Below, piece by piece: positions 27,257 to 36,148 of a stretch of 64,000 nt of DNA. Source of the stretch: Pseudoalteromonas undina. GTDB taxonomy: Bacteria > Pseudomonadota > Gammaproteobacteria > Enterobacterales > Alteromonadaceae. Both the position numbers and the translations under genes were made by a program. How positions within the stretch are numbered: the stretch's first letter is position 1; each line of letters begins with the position of its first letter. Below the pieces are notes generated by a model. The model did not search any database and was not told the DNA's origin. It saw only the letters and a program-made list of their open reading frames with translations. The stretch covers positions 1,860,001 through 1,924,000 of the forward strand of contig NZ_AHCF03000003.1 in assembly GCF_000238275.3 (NCBI RefSeq). Reading direction: 5' to 3'.

Positions 27257-27691
27257 ATGCAAACCTCTCCACTTGATGGCCTTCACGATATTATTGCTCC
27301 CTCTCACGTTGACTGGTGGCCGTTAGCCCCTGCTTGGTGGGTAGTTATTAGCATTGCACTGTGCTTAGTGTGTGGCTTAATTATAATTATGTACAAAAAC
27401 TATCAATTTAAAAAACCAAAACGTAATGCGATTAAATTAGCTAATCAACAACAATCAGCGCAGCAATTGCATATTATTTTAAAGCGTTTAGTGATCACCT
27501 ATTACGATCCACGCTTAGCAGCGCAATCCACAGCTAACTGGTGTAAAACCCTAAGTCAACTTGCTGCAATTGGTTTTAATGAAGATGAAATTTCAAGCCT
27601 ATATAGCACAGCACAAACACCACCGGCACTCAGTGATAAGTTTCGCCAAGCTATTAAACAATTTAAGCTAAAGGAGCCACTGCATGTTTGA
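27257..27691 (+). CDS. DUF4381 single-pass membrane protein
   Basis: This 144-residue protein matches DUF4381, found in MoxR/Bat operons. It opens with LDGLHDIIAPSHVDWWPLAPAWWVVISIAL, where PLAPAWW precedes a single TM helix at about 28-50. The cytoplasmic helical tail (residues 60-144) includes LKRLVITYYDPRLAAQSTANWCKTLSQL. Its job is unknown; it may dock the ATPase or DUF58 protein at the membrane. The batA gene begins inside its last eight bases, a sign of coupled translation. Confidence 0.85.
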   Translation: MQTSPLDGLHDIIAPSHVDWWPLAPAWWVVISIALCLVCGLIIIMYKNYQFKKPKRNAIKLANQQQSAQQLHIILKRLVITYYDPRLAAQSTANWCKTLSQLAAIGFNEDEISSLYSTAQTPPALSDKFRQAIKQFKLKEPLHV

Positions 27692-28667
27692 ATTTAGCTG
27701 GCCATGGCTGTTTTTATTATTGCCGCTTCCTTTAACGTTACTGCTATTAAAACCCGCAGCAAGTAATGCAACGACACGTTTACGCATCCCTAGTTTTGCA
27801 TCGCATAATTTAAATAATCAACATGTAGAGCCCAGTGCACGTAAGTTAAACACTCTTGAATGGTTGCTATGGGCATTATTAGTAACAGCATCGGCTAACC
27901 CTACTTGGTTAGATGAGCCTATATCGCTGCCTAATGAAGGTCGCGACATTATGCTCGCTGTGGATTTATCCGGCTCAATGACAGAACAAGACATGGCTTA
28001 TAATGGCCAATATGTTGACCGTTTAACTATGGTTAAAGCAGTGCTTAGCGATTTTATAGAGCAGCGTCAAGGCGACAGACTTGGGCTAATATTGTTTGGT
28101 GATACAGCGTTTTTGCAAACACCTCTCACCCGTGATGTAAAAACCGTCAGCAAAATGCTTACTGAAGCACAAATTGGCCTAGTAGGACGTGCCACGGCTA
28201 TTGGTGACGCTTTAGGTTTATCGGTTAAACGCTTTGCTAGTAAAAAAGAAAGTAATCGCATTGTAGTGTTACTAACAGATGGACAAAACACCGCAGGAAA
28301 CCTTGACCCCGAAGATGCCCTATTACTAGCTCGTGAAGAAGGCATAAAAGTGTACACCATCGGAGTCGGCTCAGATAACCCTCGTGGCTTTAGTTTATTT
28401 AATATGAGCTCTGGGGGCAGCAATTTAGATGAGAGTTTACTGAAAAATATTGCCGAACAAACAGGGGGTCTGTACTTTAGAGCCAAAGATGTCGCTGGGT
28501 TGCAACAGATCTATGCAGAGCTTGATAAACTCGAGCCAATTAGTGCCGATGAGCAGACCTTTCGCCCGCAAACAGCCTTGTTTTATTATCCGTTATTACT
28601 GGCCATTCTATTAATAAGTGCAATGGCATTTTTAAAAACAGTACGTGCATTGAAGGAGCCAAGCTAA
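27684..28667 (+). CDS. batA: BatA-type membrane protein with VWA domain
   Basis: This 327-residue protein has TM helices at the N-terminus (about 5-22 and 59-76) and C-terminus (about 303-322). They bracket a VWA domain at about 90-285. The MIDAS metal site is intact: DLSGS within IMLAVDLSGSM, a downstream Thr in FLQTPLTRD, and the Asp of VLLTDGQNT. Aerotolerance-type Bat proteins of this kind are thought to form a membrane complex with BatB and BatD driven by MoxR. It overlaps the DUF4381 gene by 8 bp and abuts batB with a TAATG junction (1-bp overlap). Confidence 0.88.
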   Translation: MFEFSWPWLFLLLPLPLTLLLLKPAASNATTRLRIPSFASHNLNNQHVEPSARKLNTLEWLLWALLVTASANPTWLDEPISLPNEGRDIMLAVDLSGSMTEQDMAYNGQYVDRLTMVKAVLSDFIEQRQGDRLGLILFGDTAFLQTPLTRDVKTVSKMLTEAQIGLVGRATAIGDALGLSVKRFASKKESNRIVVLLTDGQNTAGNLDPEDALLLAREEGIKVYTIGVGSDNPRGFSLFNMSSGGSNLDESLLKNIAEQTGGLYFRAKDVAGLQQIYAELDKLEPISADEQTFRPQTALFYYPLLLAILLISAMAFLKTVRALKEPS

Positions 28668-30565
28668 TGGATTTTGAGTTTATTCGCCCCGCTATTTTAT
28701 GGCTGCTACTCCCTGCGCTAGGGCTGTTTTTTATTGCCATGCTTAAAAAGAAAAAAGCCCAATCGGCGCCACTCATTGCGCCACATTTAGCACAATTTGT
28801 TATGAGTGAATCAAATAATCAGGCTCGTCAGCCGCTGTGGCTAGTTGCGTTATTTTGCAGTTTAGCCATTATATTTAGTGCAGGCCCAAGTTTTGAGGAA
28901 AAACAAGTCCCTGTATTTCAAAGCAAAAGTGCCCGCGTTATTGTAATGGATATGTCGTACTCTATGTATAGCACCGACATTGCTCCTAATCGATTAATGC
29001 AATCTCGCTTTAAAGCCCTCGATATGATTGAGTTATTTAAAGAAGGTGATACTGCATTAGTAGCCTACGCAGGCACTGCCTATACCATTTCTCCACTGAC
29101 CAATGATGCAACCACCCTTGCTAATCTTATTCCTAGTTTGAGCCCTGAGATTATGCCTGATAAAGGCTCCAACGTGCTGGCAGGTTTAGACATGGCGCAA
29201 GAGCTGCTCACTCAAGCAGGCTACCTAGATGGTGATATTATTTTGATCACCGATGGTATTGAACAACAACAGCAAAGTGATATAAGTGGCTTTACTAACA
29301 GTAGCCAGTATCGACTTAATATTTACGGTATTGGCACTGAGCAAGGTGCACCAATAAAGTTACCTGAAGGCGGATTTTTAAAAGATAATTACGGCCAAAT
29401 TGTAGTGCCTACACTCAATGGTTCTTTACTCAAAGGACTAGCAAAGAATAGTGGCGGCCAATACGCTAATTATCAGCCAAGTAATAGCGATATTGCCATT
29501 TTTTCACCGCAAGCAAACAGTGAAATACTAAAAAGTGAAAAACCAAATTTAGCCTTGTGGCGAATCGATGTTGGCATTTATGGCTTGCTTATTTTGCTGC
29601 CCTTAGCTCTATACTTATTTAGGCGCTCTGCGTTTATTGGTGCGGTGCTATTGCTAAGCTTTTTACCTCAGCAAAATGCCCATGCAGTAGAGTTACCAAC
29701 GCTATTTAAAAATACCGATCAACGTGCATTAGAAGCTTACAACAACCAAGAGTACCAACAAGCAGCGCAAGCGAAGTCCAACGCTCTCAAAGGCGCTGCA
29801 CTTTATCAGCAAGGTCAGTTTGAAGGCGCTCTGAACGAATTTAGTCAAGATAAATCAGCTACTGGTTATTACAATTACGGTAATGCACTGGCTAAAGCCG
29901 GACAATTGGAGGCTGCTATAAACGCTTACAAACAAGCGCAATCACTGCAGTCTGATTTTACCAAAGCAGCCGATAACCAAGCGTTAGTTGAGCAGTTACT
30001 TAAGCAACAGCAAGATCAAGAAAACCAACAAGGTAATGATTCGCAAAATCAAGATGATCAAAGTCAAGATGATGCAGATAAATCAAAACAAGATCAGCAA
30101 AAAAATGGCGATAAAAATAACGCAGATAAAAGCGAAGATAACAGTCAAAACAGTGAAGAGCAGCAATCGGGTGAGCCCTCGGAGCAATCAAAAGATCAAC
30201 AAAGCCAATCTGGCGAGCAGTCAGATGAACAAAATCAGCCTGACATGCAAGCTCAATCACAAAACCAACAAGACGAGAACAAAGACGACGATAGTAAGCC
30301 TCAGCAAGACGAGCAACAGAGTCAACCCAATCAAATGAATGAGCAACCGCCATCAGATGAGCAGAAGCAGCAAGCACAACAACAAGCTATGCAAGCAAAG
30401 GCGGCTGAACTCACTAATGAAGAAAAAGAGAAAGCACAACAACTAAATCAGTTACTAAGAAAAGTGCCCGACGATCCCGCTATTTTATTAAGAAACAAAA
30501 TGCAATTAGAAGCCCAAAAAAGACAATATCAACGCCGTCCAACAGGAGTAGAAAAATCATGGTAA
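28667..30565 (+). CDS. batB: BatB/BatC fusion: VWA domain plus TPR and a long Gln/Asp-rich tail
   Basis: This 632-residue protein combines two Bat functions. The N-terminal half has TM helices (about 7-25 and 58-73), then a VWA domain with an intact MIDAS DMSYS (VIVMDMSYSM) and ILITDGIEQ. TM helices follow at about 299-335. After that come TPR-like repeats (about 355-445: YNNQEYQQAAQAK, YNYGNALAKAGQLEAAINAYKQA). From about 445 to 590 is a very polar segment dominated by Gln, Asp, Asn, Ser, Glu and Lys. The last 40 residues, LLRKVPDDPAILLRNKMQLEAQKRQYQRR, form a conserved helical end. The TPR and tail correspond to BatC, encoded separately in some bacteria. It overlaps batD by 7 bp. Confidence 0.88.
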   Translation: MDFEFIRPAILWLLLPALGLFFIAMLKKKKAQSAPLIAPHLAQFVMSESNNQARQPLWLVALFCSLAIIFSAGPSFEEKQVPVFQSKSARVIVMDMSYSMYSTDIAPNRLMQSRFKALDMIELFKEGDTALVAYAGTAYTISPLTNDATTLANLIPSLSPEIMPDKGSNVLAGLDMAQELLTQAGYLDGDIILITDGIEQQQQSDISGFTNSSQYRLNIYGIGTEQGAPIKLPEGGFLKDNYGQIVVPTLNGSLLKGLAKNSGGQYANYQPSNSDIAIFSPQANSEILKSEKPNLALWRIDVGIYGLLILLPLALYLFRRSAFIGAVLLLSFLPQQNAHAVELPTLFKNTDQRALEAYNNQEYQQAAQAKSNALKGAALYQQGQFEGALNEFSQDKSATGYYNYGNALAKAGQLEAAINAYKQAQSLQSDFTKAADNQALVEQLLKQQQDQENQQGNDSQNQDDQSQDDADKSKQDQQKNGDKNNADKSEDNSQNSEEQQSGEPSEQSKDQQSQSGEQSDEQNQPDMQAQSQNQQDENKDDDSKPQQDEQQSQPNQMNEQPPSDEQKQQAQQQAMQAKAAELTNEEKEKAQQLNQLLRKVPDDPAILLRNKMQLEAQKRQYQRRPTGVEKSW

Positions 30566-32202
30566 TGCGATTATTTTGCTGTTTATTGCTATTAACTGCC
30601 ATGCCATTAATGGCCGCCACTTCATTAGAGGCAAGCGTAGATAAAAACCCGGTACTGGCAGGTGAGTTTTTTATGCTCAATATTAGCGTTGATGATTCAA
30701 TCAAAGGGCAACAACCCGATACTTCAGCGCTGTTAAAGGATTTCGTAGTCGGCCCTATGAGCTTAAGTAGCCGCACCAACATTATTAACGGTAGCATTAA
30801 AAAACAAACATCGTGGTCTGTTAAGTTAATGACTCGCAAAGCCGGCGAATACACAATTCCTTCTTTTAGTGTTGCAGGGCTCAGCTCTCAACCGATAAAC
30901 TTGTCGGTTAAAGAGCGAAGCAGCGATGCGGGCAAAAATGATGATATATTTTTAAAAAGCTCGCTTACAAATAACAGCTTATTTGTGCAAGAGGCTGGCG
31001 TTTACACCATTAAACTTTACTTAGCTAAAGAGCTACTTGATGGCAGCTTAAGCACGCCAAGCATGGAAGATGCTCAACTCACCCAGCTAGGTAAGCAAAG
31101 TGAAGATTATGAACTGGTTAACGGTAAACGTTATTTAGTGATCACCCGTAATTATTTAATTCAGCCGCAAAAAAGTGGTGCATACACCATTGAAGCACCG
31201 GTTTTTCAAGGGCGTGTTCAACAAAACTATCGCCAACTAGAGGTGTCGGCACTTGGCGATGAACAACAGATTGAAATCAAACCCATCCCTGAGAATTATC
31301 AAGGTGATTGGTTACCCAGTGAATTAGTAAGTCTAACCGAGCAATGGCAACCAGACGATAATACCGTTGAGGCCGGCACGCCAATAACACGCACTATTAT
31401 GCTTACCGCATTAGGGGTTACTAAGGAGCAACTACCCGAAATTGATATGCCTACTATAAATGGTATTCGCAGCTACCCAGATGAAAAAGAGACTAATAAT
31501 GCAGTACGCGATGGTCGAGTGGTATCACAGCAAAGCGCCTCATTTGCGCTACTACCACAAACACCAGGCACTTATACATTGCCTGAAATTACCCTGCCTT
31601 GGTATAACACCAAAATGAACCGAATTAGTTACGCAACTTTACCAGAACGCACAATTACGGTAACACCAAGTACCACAGCGCCAGCAAACTCACTAAATAC
31701 ACCCGTTGAAAGTACTTTAAACAACACGGATGCAGAGCCAACGCAGCAAGCGCTCAGCGTGCAACGCCACACTAGTACGCCTCTATGGCTTATTATTGTA
31801 GCCGTATTAGGTTACATATTATGGATTGTGACCCTGGTTCTTTACTTTATGAAACGCTCAGCTAAAGAAGTGCAACAAACGACGCAAGCAAATCATAGAG
31901 GCAATCAGCAAGCAGATTTAAAAACACTGCAAATACTTGCTAAAAGCCATGATAATAAAGCATTTTACGATGCACTTAATCTATACGCGCTAACTCGAAC
32001 AGATAAAAAGGTAGGAGCTCTCACCCATTTATGCGCTATGATAAACAACTCGCAGTTCACTGCGCAGGTAAATAATTTACAAGCACAGTTGTACGGTAAC
32101 CAATCGGCTAGCACTGATTTAGAAGCGATTGTTAGTTTATTAAAAAAACATCAATCGCACACAGCTAAGTCATCATCTGCGTTAAAAGAGCTATATTCTT
32201 AA
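30559..32202 (+). CDS. batD: BatD-like protein (BatD domain, periplasmic, one C-terminal TM)
   Basis: This 547-residue protein has a signal peptide (LFCCLLLLTAMPLMAA, cleavage near residue 19). Several beta-rich immunoglobulin-like BatD repeats follow, as in SLEASVDKNPVLAGEFFMLNISVDDS, QTSWSVKLMTRKAGEYTIPSFSVAG and a second unit around QSGAYTIEAPVFQG. Residues 413-435 are a TM helix (LWLIIVAVLGYILWIVTLVLYFM), leaving a cytoplasmic helical tail of about 110 residues. BatD is the periplasmic member of the Bat complex. It is the last gene of the moxR operon. The ECF sigma gene begins about 50 bp later. Confidence 0.88.
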   Translation: MVMRLFCCLLLLTAMPLMAATSLEASVDKNPVLAGEFFMLNISVDDSIKGQQPDTSALLKDFVVGPMSLSSRTNIINGSIKKQTSWSVKLMTRKAGEYTIPSFSVAGLSSQPINLSVKERSSDAGKNDDIFLKSSLTNNSLFVQEAGVYTIKLYLAKELLDGSLSTPSMEDAQLTQLGKQSEDYELVNGKRYLVITRNYLIQPQKSGAYTIEAPVFQGRVQQNYRQLEVSALGDEQQIEIKPIPENYQGDWLPSELVSLTEQWQPDDNTVEAGTPITRTIMLTALGVTKEQLPEIDMPTINGIRSYPDEKETNNAVRDGRVVSQQSASFALLPQTPGTYTLPEITLPWYNTKMNRISYATLPERTITVTPSTTAPANSLNTPVESTLNNTDAEPTQQALSVQRHTSTPLWLIIVAVLGYILWIVTLVLYFMKRSAKEVQQTTQANHRGNQQADLKTLQILAKSHDNKAFYDALNLYALTRTDKKVGALTHLCAMINNSQFTAQVNNLQAQLYGNQSASTDLEAIVSLLKKHQSHTAKSSSALKELYS

Positions 32203-32228
32203 TAAGAATCTTAGTTACTTTTTTGGCC

Positions 32229-32234
32229 TATAAT
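32229..32234 (+). promoter_or_regulatory. Candidate -10 element for the ECF sigma gene
   Basis: A perfect TATAAT lies 21 bp before the ATG at 32256, in the short gap after batD. No matching -35 is obvious, so the sigma gene might be read both from here and from the bat operon. Confidence 0.3.
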
Positions 32235-32255
32235 AATTTTAATTAAAAAGTGCTT

Positions 32256-32813
32256 ATGTTTGGAAATAAAAAATCGAATGATCGGGTCTTAATTAATATG
32301 GCTGAAAAACAACAACGCTATGAAGCCTTGGTTCATGTTTATCATAAGGAACTCTATCGCTTTGCTTACTGGTTATGTAACGATCCGACTATTGCTGATG
32401 ACTTAGTGCAAGAAACCTTTTTGCGTGCATGGCGCTCGCTTGATTCGTTACTCGACCAAAAAGCAGCTAAGCCATGGTTGCTGACCATATTAAGGCGTGA
32501 GAATGCCAGACGCTTTGAGCGCAAGCAATTTGATTACAGTGATGTAGATAACGACACATTGGTGGATCAAACCAGCCATAGTTTAGATACAGCAATGGAA
32601 CAAACCGTTATTCAGCGACAAATTTCTTTATTGGCTGATGACTACAAGGAGCCGCTGTTGCTACAGGTGGTAATGGGCTGCACCGGAGATGAAATTGCAG
32701 ACATTCTTAACTTAAATAAAAATACTGTTATGACACGTTTATTCCGAGCAAAAAATCAACTTAAAGAGGCATTAAGCCGTGATGATGAACAACTTAAAGG
32801 AGCATCAAAATAA
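32256..32813 (+). CDS. ECF-type sigma-70 family RNA polymerase sigma factor
   Basis: This 185-residue sigma factor has only regions 2 and 4. Region 2 is recognisable as YHKELYRFAYWLCNDPTIADDLVQETFLRAWRSLDSL followed by AAKPWLLTILRRENAR. Region 4 is LADDYKEPLLLQVVMGCTGDEIADILNLNKNTVMTRLFRAKNQL, with the helix-turn-helix near the end. I take the ATG at 32256; a GTG two codons earlier is possible. The next gene overlaps its stop by one base and encodes a membrane protein of the anti-sigma type, the classic ECF arrangement. Its regulon cannot be read from the window; no clear ECF promoter was seen. Confidence 0.92.
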   Translation: MFGNKKSNDRVLINMAEKQQRYEALVHVYHKELYRFAYWLCNDPTIADDLVQETFLRAWRSLDSLLDQKAAKPWLLTILRRENARRFERKQFDYSDVDNDTLVDQTSHSLDTAMEQTVIQRQISLLADDYKEPLLLQVVMGCTGDEIADILNLNKNTVMTRLFRAKNQLKEALSRDDEQLKGASK

Positions 32814-33565
32814 TGGATGAACTTGAGTTTCGTCGCCGCACGATTGCGCAGCCAAATGAGCTGGACAAAGAGCTTCAGGAATTTGCAAACAGCAGTGCCG
32901 ACAGACAACAATTTTTAAATGAAAGCAAAGCATTCGATAAACAACTCGACGACGCGCTTGATATTACTGTACCTGACAATCTTGCTGAACGAATTATTTT
33001 AAACACCTCGTTAAAAGAAAAAGCCAGAACAGATGAACTTGAGCAAAAGGATAACGTGGTTAGTGCACGCTCATGGTTTAAGTTCGACCGAATGCATTTG
33101 GCTTTGGCAGCTTCGTTTGTGATTGCAGTTAGTGCGTTTATGTTTAGCGAAGAACAAAGTATTAATCAAACGGCTGGTGAGCATGCACTAGCCCATGTTT
33201 ACCATGAAATTTATGCGTTAAATAAAACTCAACAAATTAGCATCCAAACTGTCAATGAAAAGCTGGCTTTACTTGGCGGCCATATTAGTGATTTACCTGG
33301 CAAAGTGACTTATGTTAACTTTTGCGATTTTCAAGGTGAGAAAGGTATTCATTTAGTGTTTGAGTCTGACTTTGGGCCTATGACCGTGTTTATTGTGCCA
33401 AGCGATAATCAAATCTTTGAAATTGGCTCTGATGATTTTAATGACTCTCGCTATGCTGGCCATATAAATCGTGGCAAACAGGCCGATACCGTGCTAATTG
33501 CAAGCCTTGGCTCACCAGTTGATATGTATAATGAACGTATTTCAGGTGCTATTCGCTGGCTTTAA
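32813..33565 (+). CDS. DUF3379 family protein, probable anti-sigma factor
   Basis: This 250-residue protein has a charged cytoplasmic N-terminal part (about 1-100, DELEFRRRTIAQPNELDKELQEF with helical segments). One TM helix follows at about 101-119 (LALAASFVIAVSAFMF). The C-terminal region (about 125-250) includes HVYHEIYALNKTQQISIQTVNEKLALLGG and MTVFIVPSDNQIFEIGSDDF. This matches DUF3379, which is regularly encoded next to ECF sigma factors. It therefore probably holds the sigma factor at the membrane until a periplasmic signal arrives. No Cys/His zinc motif (ZAS) is seen. The 1-bp overlap with the sigma gene implies coupling, and a strong terminator follows. Confidence 0.8.
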   Translation: MDELEFRRRTIAQPNELDKELQEFANSSADRQQFLNESKAFDKQLDDALDITVPDNLAERIILNTSLKEKARTDELEQKDNVVSARSWFKFDRMHLALAASFVIAVSAFMFSEEQSINQTAGEHALAHVYHEIYALNKTQQISIQTVNEKLALLGGHISDLPGKVTYVNFCDFQGEKGIHLVFESDFGPMTVFIVPSDNQIFEIGSDDFNDSRYAGHINRGKQADTVLIASLGSPVDMYNERISGAIRWL

Positions 33566-33582
33566 GCCATTATAGAAACAAT

Positions 33583-33612
33583 AAAAAACCGCAACGAGTG
33601 TGCGGTTTTTTT
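33583..33612 (+). terminator. Terminator of the sigma/anti-sigma operon
   Basis: AACCGCA / TGCGGTT stem, 7-nt loop, with A- and T-runs on either side, 18 bp after the anti-sigma stop. It can also serve the convergent aminotransferase gene. Confidence 0.9.
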
Positions 33613-33641
33613 ATTATTTAAAAGCCAAAGCTGCTTACTGA

Positions 33642-34832
33642 TTACTTACAAACATCAGCAACTGCGTTAGCAAAGTAGTTGATATTTGCTTGGCTAATAC
33701 CTGCTACATTAACACGGCTAGAACCGACAATGTAAATACCGTATTCTTTTTGCAAGCGCTCGATTTGCTCTTTATTAATACCTAAGAAAGAGAACATACC
33801 GTGTTGGCGGTCAATAAACGAGAAGTCTTGAGCAATGTCTTTCGCTGCCAGGCTGTCTTTAATTAAACTACGTAACCCATTAATACGGTTACGCATTTCA
33901 TCAAGTTCACTGTGCCATAGCTGCGTTAACTCTGTGCTGCTTAAAATAGTGTTTACAATGTCTGCACCATGCGCTGGCGGCATAGAATAAATGCTACGTA
34001 CCACACTTAATAACACCGAGTTTGAAATATCAGCTGTTGCACTGTCTTTTGCAATGATTGAACAGGCACCAATACGCTCACGGTATAAGCCGAAGTTTTT
34101 AGAACATGATGAACAAATGATCAACTCTTCAACCGCATTGGCTAAAATACGTAAACCATTCGCATCTTCTTCTAAAGAAGAGCCAAAACCTTGATATGCA
34201 ATATCAATTAATGGCGTAAAACCCACATCTTTTGCAAGTTCAGCAATAGTATTCCATTGTGTTTCGTTTAAATCCATACCACTTGGGTTGTGACAACATG
34301 CATGTAATAACACCACATCGCCCTTAGGCACCTGTGTTAGTGTTTCAACCATTTCATCAAACAATAAATCTTTGTTTTCGTAGTCGTAGTATGGGTATTC
34401 TTTTACCGTTAAGCCTGCAGCTTCAAATAAGCTAATGTGGTTAGCCCACGTTGGGTTAGTAACCCATACAGTAGCGCCTGGATTACAACGTACAATAAAT
34501 TCTGCTGCAACACGAAGTGCGCCTGTACCACCAGGTGCTTGTGCTGTGCGTACGCGATTAGCTAATAATGCTGGGTGCTCACCAAGAAGAAGATTTTCCA
34601 TTTGTTGACAGTAATCTAAGTTACCAGCAAGTCCAATGTAAGATTTGCTCATTTCATTTTCTAAACGAAACGCTTCTGCTTTTTTTACTGACTTTAATAC
34701 CGGGGTATTCCCCTGCTCGTCTTTATATACACCAACCCCTAAGTCAATCTTATTTGGGTTAGTATCTTGCTTGTAGGCCGCCATAAGGCCAAGAATAGGG
34801 TCTGTTGGTAATGGTTTTAATACTGAGAACAT
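33642..34832 (-). CDS. tyrB: Aromatic amino acid / aspartate aminotransferase (TyrB/AspC family)
   Basis: This PLP-dependent class I aminotransferase has 396 residues. It follows the TyrB/AspC pattern: the N-terminal DPILGLMAAYKQDTNPNKIDLGVGVYKDEQG, then NPTWANHISLFEAAGL. HACCHNPSGMDL and IDIAYQGFGSSLEEDA come next, and the PLP lysine is Lys245 in SCSKNFGLYRERIG. It would transaminate phenylpyruvate, 4-hydroxyphenylpyruvate or oxaloacetate with glutamate. Family members differ mainly in substrate preference, so tyrB is a best guess; aspC is possible. A nearby palindrome (34902-34918) and the pheA/tyrA genes 5 kb away make an aromatic role attractive but unproven. Confidence 0.88.
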   Translation of the reverse strand: MFSVLKPLPTDPILGLMAAYKQDTNPNKIDLGVGVYKDEQGNTPVLKSVKKAEAFRLENEMSKSYIGLAGNLDYCQQMENLLLGEHPALLANRVRTAQAPGGTGALRVAAEFIVRCNPGATVWVTNPTWANHISLFEAAGLTVKEYPYYDYENKDLLFDEMVETLTQVPKGDVVLLHACCHNPSGMDLNETQWNTIAELAKDVGFTPLIDIAYQGFGSSLEEDANGLRILANAVEELIICSSCSKNFGLYRERIGACSIIAKDSATADISNSVLLSVVRSIYSMPPAHGADIVNTILSSTELTQLWHSELDEMRNRINGLRSLIKDSLAAKDIAQDFSFIDRQHGMFSFLGINKEQIERLQKEYGIYIVGSSRVNVAGISQANINYFANAVADVCK

Positions 34833-34887
34833 TGGCTATCTCTTCGTTATTTAGGGGTTAGCTGTTGCGCTAAGCTTAACATAAAAA

Positions 34888-34927
34888 CTCACTTGATTGA
34901 CTAGTGTTATTTACACTAAAAAGTGAG
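34888..34927 (-). other. Nested inverted repeats at the GAF gene 3' end / aminotransferase upstream region
   Basis: An outer pair CTCACTT / AAGTGAG encloses an inner palindrome TAGTGT-N5-ACACTA (34902-34918). It overlaps the end of the GAF gene and lies about 70 bp before the aminotransferase start. It could be a terminator structure, an operator, or both. Confidence 0.35.
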
Positions 34928-35570
34928 GAATTTTAATACAGCACGCTATTAATAACGCGAGCGTCGCTTTATCAAAAAAATCAGTATTAAAAGCTTCACC
35001 ATCAACAATACCTATACATTGCTGTTGTGCATTAAATAGCGGTAAACAGGCTTCTGCTTTTACTTTCGGATCGCAGGTGTAATATTCACCGCCTGCTGCC
35101 AAATATTGCTCAACGTTATTGATAACGCGTCCTTTACCACTAAACGCTACCTGAACGTTATTGCTGGCAGTCGCAAATTCAGCAGTAAGCGGAAATAAAG
35201 GACGACTCGGCGCACCAAAATAAGCCAGCTTTAATAACTGCTCCCCTTCATTGGTGTGGGTATTCTGATAAATGCCGTACCAATCAAGCTTTGTGTTTTC
35301 AATGACGTAGTCAACAATCAATTGAAGTTGCGCTAATTTTTCAGTTGTTTGCGTACTTTGGCTGACATAATCGCTTAGTTTAAACGGCTCATCCTGTAGG
35401 TAACCAAATAAACTGCATGCCCCACCTTCACCTAGCTCAGGAATTTGGTATTCCCAACGCACGGCTGGTGCAGCATTTTTATTTAGGTATTGCTCAAGCT
35501 TTTCTAGCTCAGCGTGAATTAACTGTGGCTCAACATTAAGTTGAGCATACTCTAAGTAAGAATTAACCAT
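34911..35570 (-). CDS. GAF-domain protein of unknown function
   Basis: This 219-residue soluble protein has a helical N-terminal part and a GAF domain from about residue 75. Recognisable pieces are LIVDYVIENTKLDWYGIYQNT, FSGKGRVINNVEQYLAAGGEYYTCDPKVKAEACLPLFNAQQQCIGIVDGEAF and the end TDFFDKATLALLIACC. The CD-x-x-x-x-x-E-A-C-L-P-L stretch resembles the corresponding part of free-methionine-(R)-sulfoxide reductases, but the overall match is weak and I would not assign that activity. I took the ATG at 35570 as start (GGAC just upstream); an ATG at 35582 or a TTG at 35633 would lengthen it. It is transcribed towards the aminotransferase gene. Confidence 0.7.
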   Translation of the reverse strand: MVNSYLEYAQLNVEPQLIHAELEKLEQYLNKNAAPAVRWEYQIPELGEGGACSLFGYLQDEPFKLSDYVSQSTQTTEKLAQLQLIVDYVIENTKLDWYGIYQNTHTNEGEQLLKLAYFGAPSRPLFPLTAEFATASNNVQVAFSGKGRVINNVEQYLAAGGEYYTCDPKVKAEACLPLFNAQQQCIGIVDGEAFNTDFFDKATLALLIACCIKIPHFLV

Positions 35571-35818
35571 TTGGACGTCCATACATCTATAATGCCGAAA
35601 TAGTAGCATGGATGTTTTTATAGTGCTAGCCAATTTAAAGCGCTTTTTTAAAATCTTTAAACACTTTTATTCATAGATATAATTGCGGTATTTAAACTGG
35701 TTGCTTTATCTTTGGGGGCATTAAAAGGTGTTCAGCTTAGGTGCAAAAATTACGCCTTTGCTTCACAAATTTGTTATTATTTGCCGCATTATTATATTCA
35801 ATCTTAAGTAGGTTAATT

Positions 35819-36148
35819 ATGAGTGATAGTCACTTAGTGTATTCAACAGCAACAGGGCGAATTGATCAGCCAAAGCCAGAAAAAGAACTGGATGTAAAAC
35901 TATTTAAAGACGGGTCAATTCGCATAGAACGTCAAACCAAAGGCCGAAAAGGTAAAGGTGTAATGCTGGTTGTTGGTCTTGATCCACAACAGCATGATTT
36001 GAAAAAGTTAGCAAAAACAATAAAAAGTAAGATGGGCCAAGGGGGCGCAGTAAAAGAAGGTGTTATTGAAGTACAAGGTGATGATCGCGACAAATTAAAA
36101 GCGATTTTAGAGGGATTAAAATTTAAAGTAAAAATTGCGGGTGGTTAA
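35819..36148 (+). CDS. yciH: Translation initiation factor SUI1-like protein YciH
   Basis: This 109-residue protein is a bacterial member of the eIF1/SUI1 family. The core runs from RIERQTKGRKGKGVMLVVGLD to DLKKLAKTIKSKMGQGGAVKEGVIEVQGDDRDKLKAIL, which is the RNA-facing part of eIF1. E. coli YciH affects initiation fidelity in vitro and in stress. I start at the ATG at 35819, preceded by TAAGTAGG; a longer frame to 35741 would add a hydrophobic stretch alien to the family. A hairpin overlapping the stop codon ends the transcript. Confidence 0.9.
   Translation: MSDSHLVYSTATGRIDQPKPEKELDVKLFKDGSIRIERQTKGRKGKGVMLVVGLDPQQHDLKKLAKTIKSKMGQGGAVKEGVIEVQGDDRDKLKAILEGLKFKVKIAGG

Noticed and set aside
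29988..30338. Plus-strand frame of 116 codons within the BatB tail, and its antisense partner at 30000-30377
   Set aside because: Both arise from the repetitive CAA/GAT composition of the tail; the protein would be a Lys/Ile/Asn low-complexity product.
30001..30380. Possible CRISPR or tandem repeat because of the repetitive bases
   Set aside because: The repeats are irregular codons for Gln, Asp and Asn in a continuous reading frame, with no unique spacers or constant repeat.
35741..35818. N-terminal hydrophobic extension of YciH
   Set aside because: SUI1 proteins have no such segment; the ATG at 35819 has a better ribosome-binding site.
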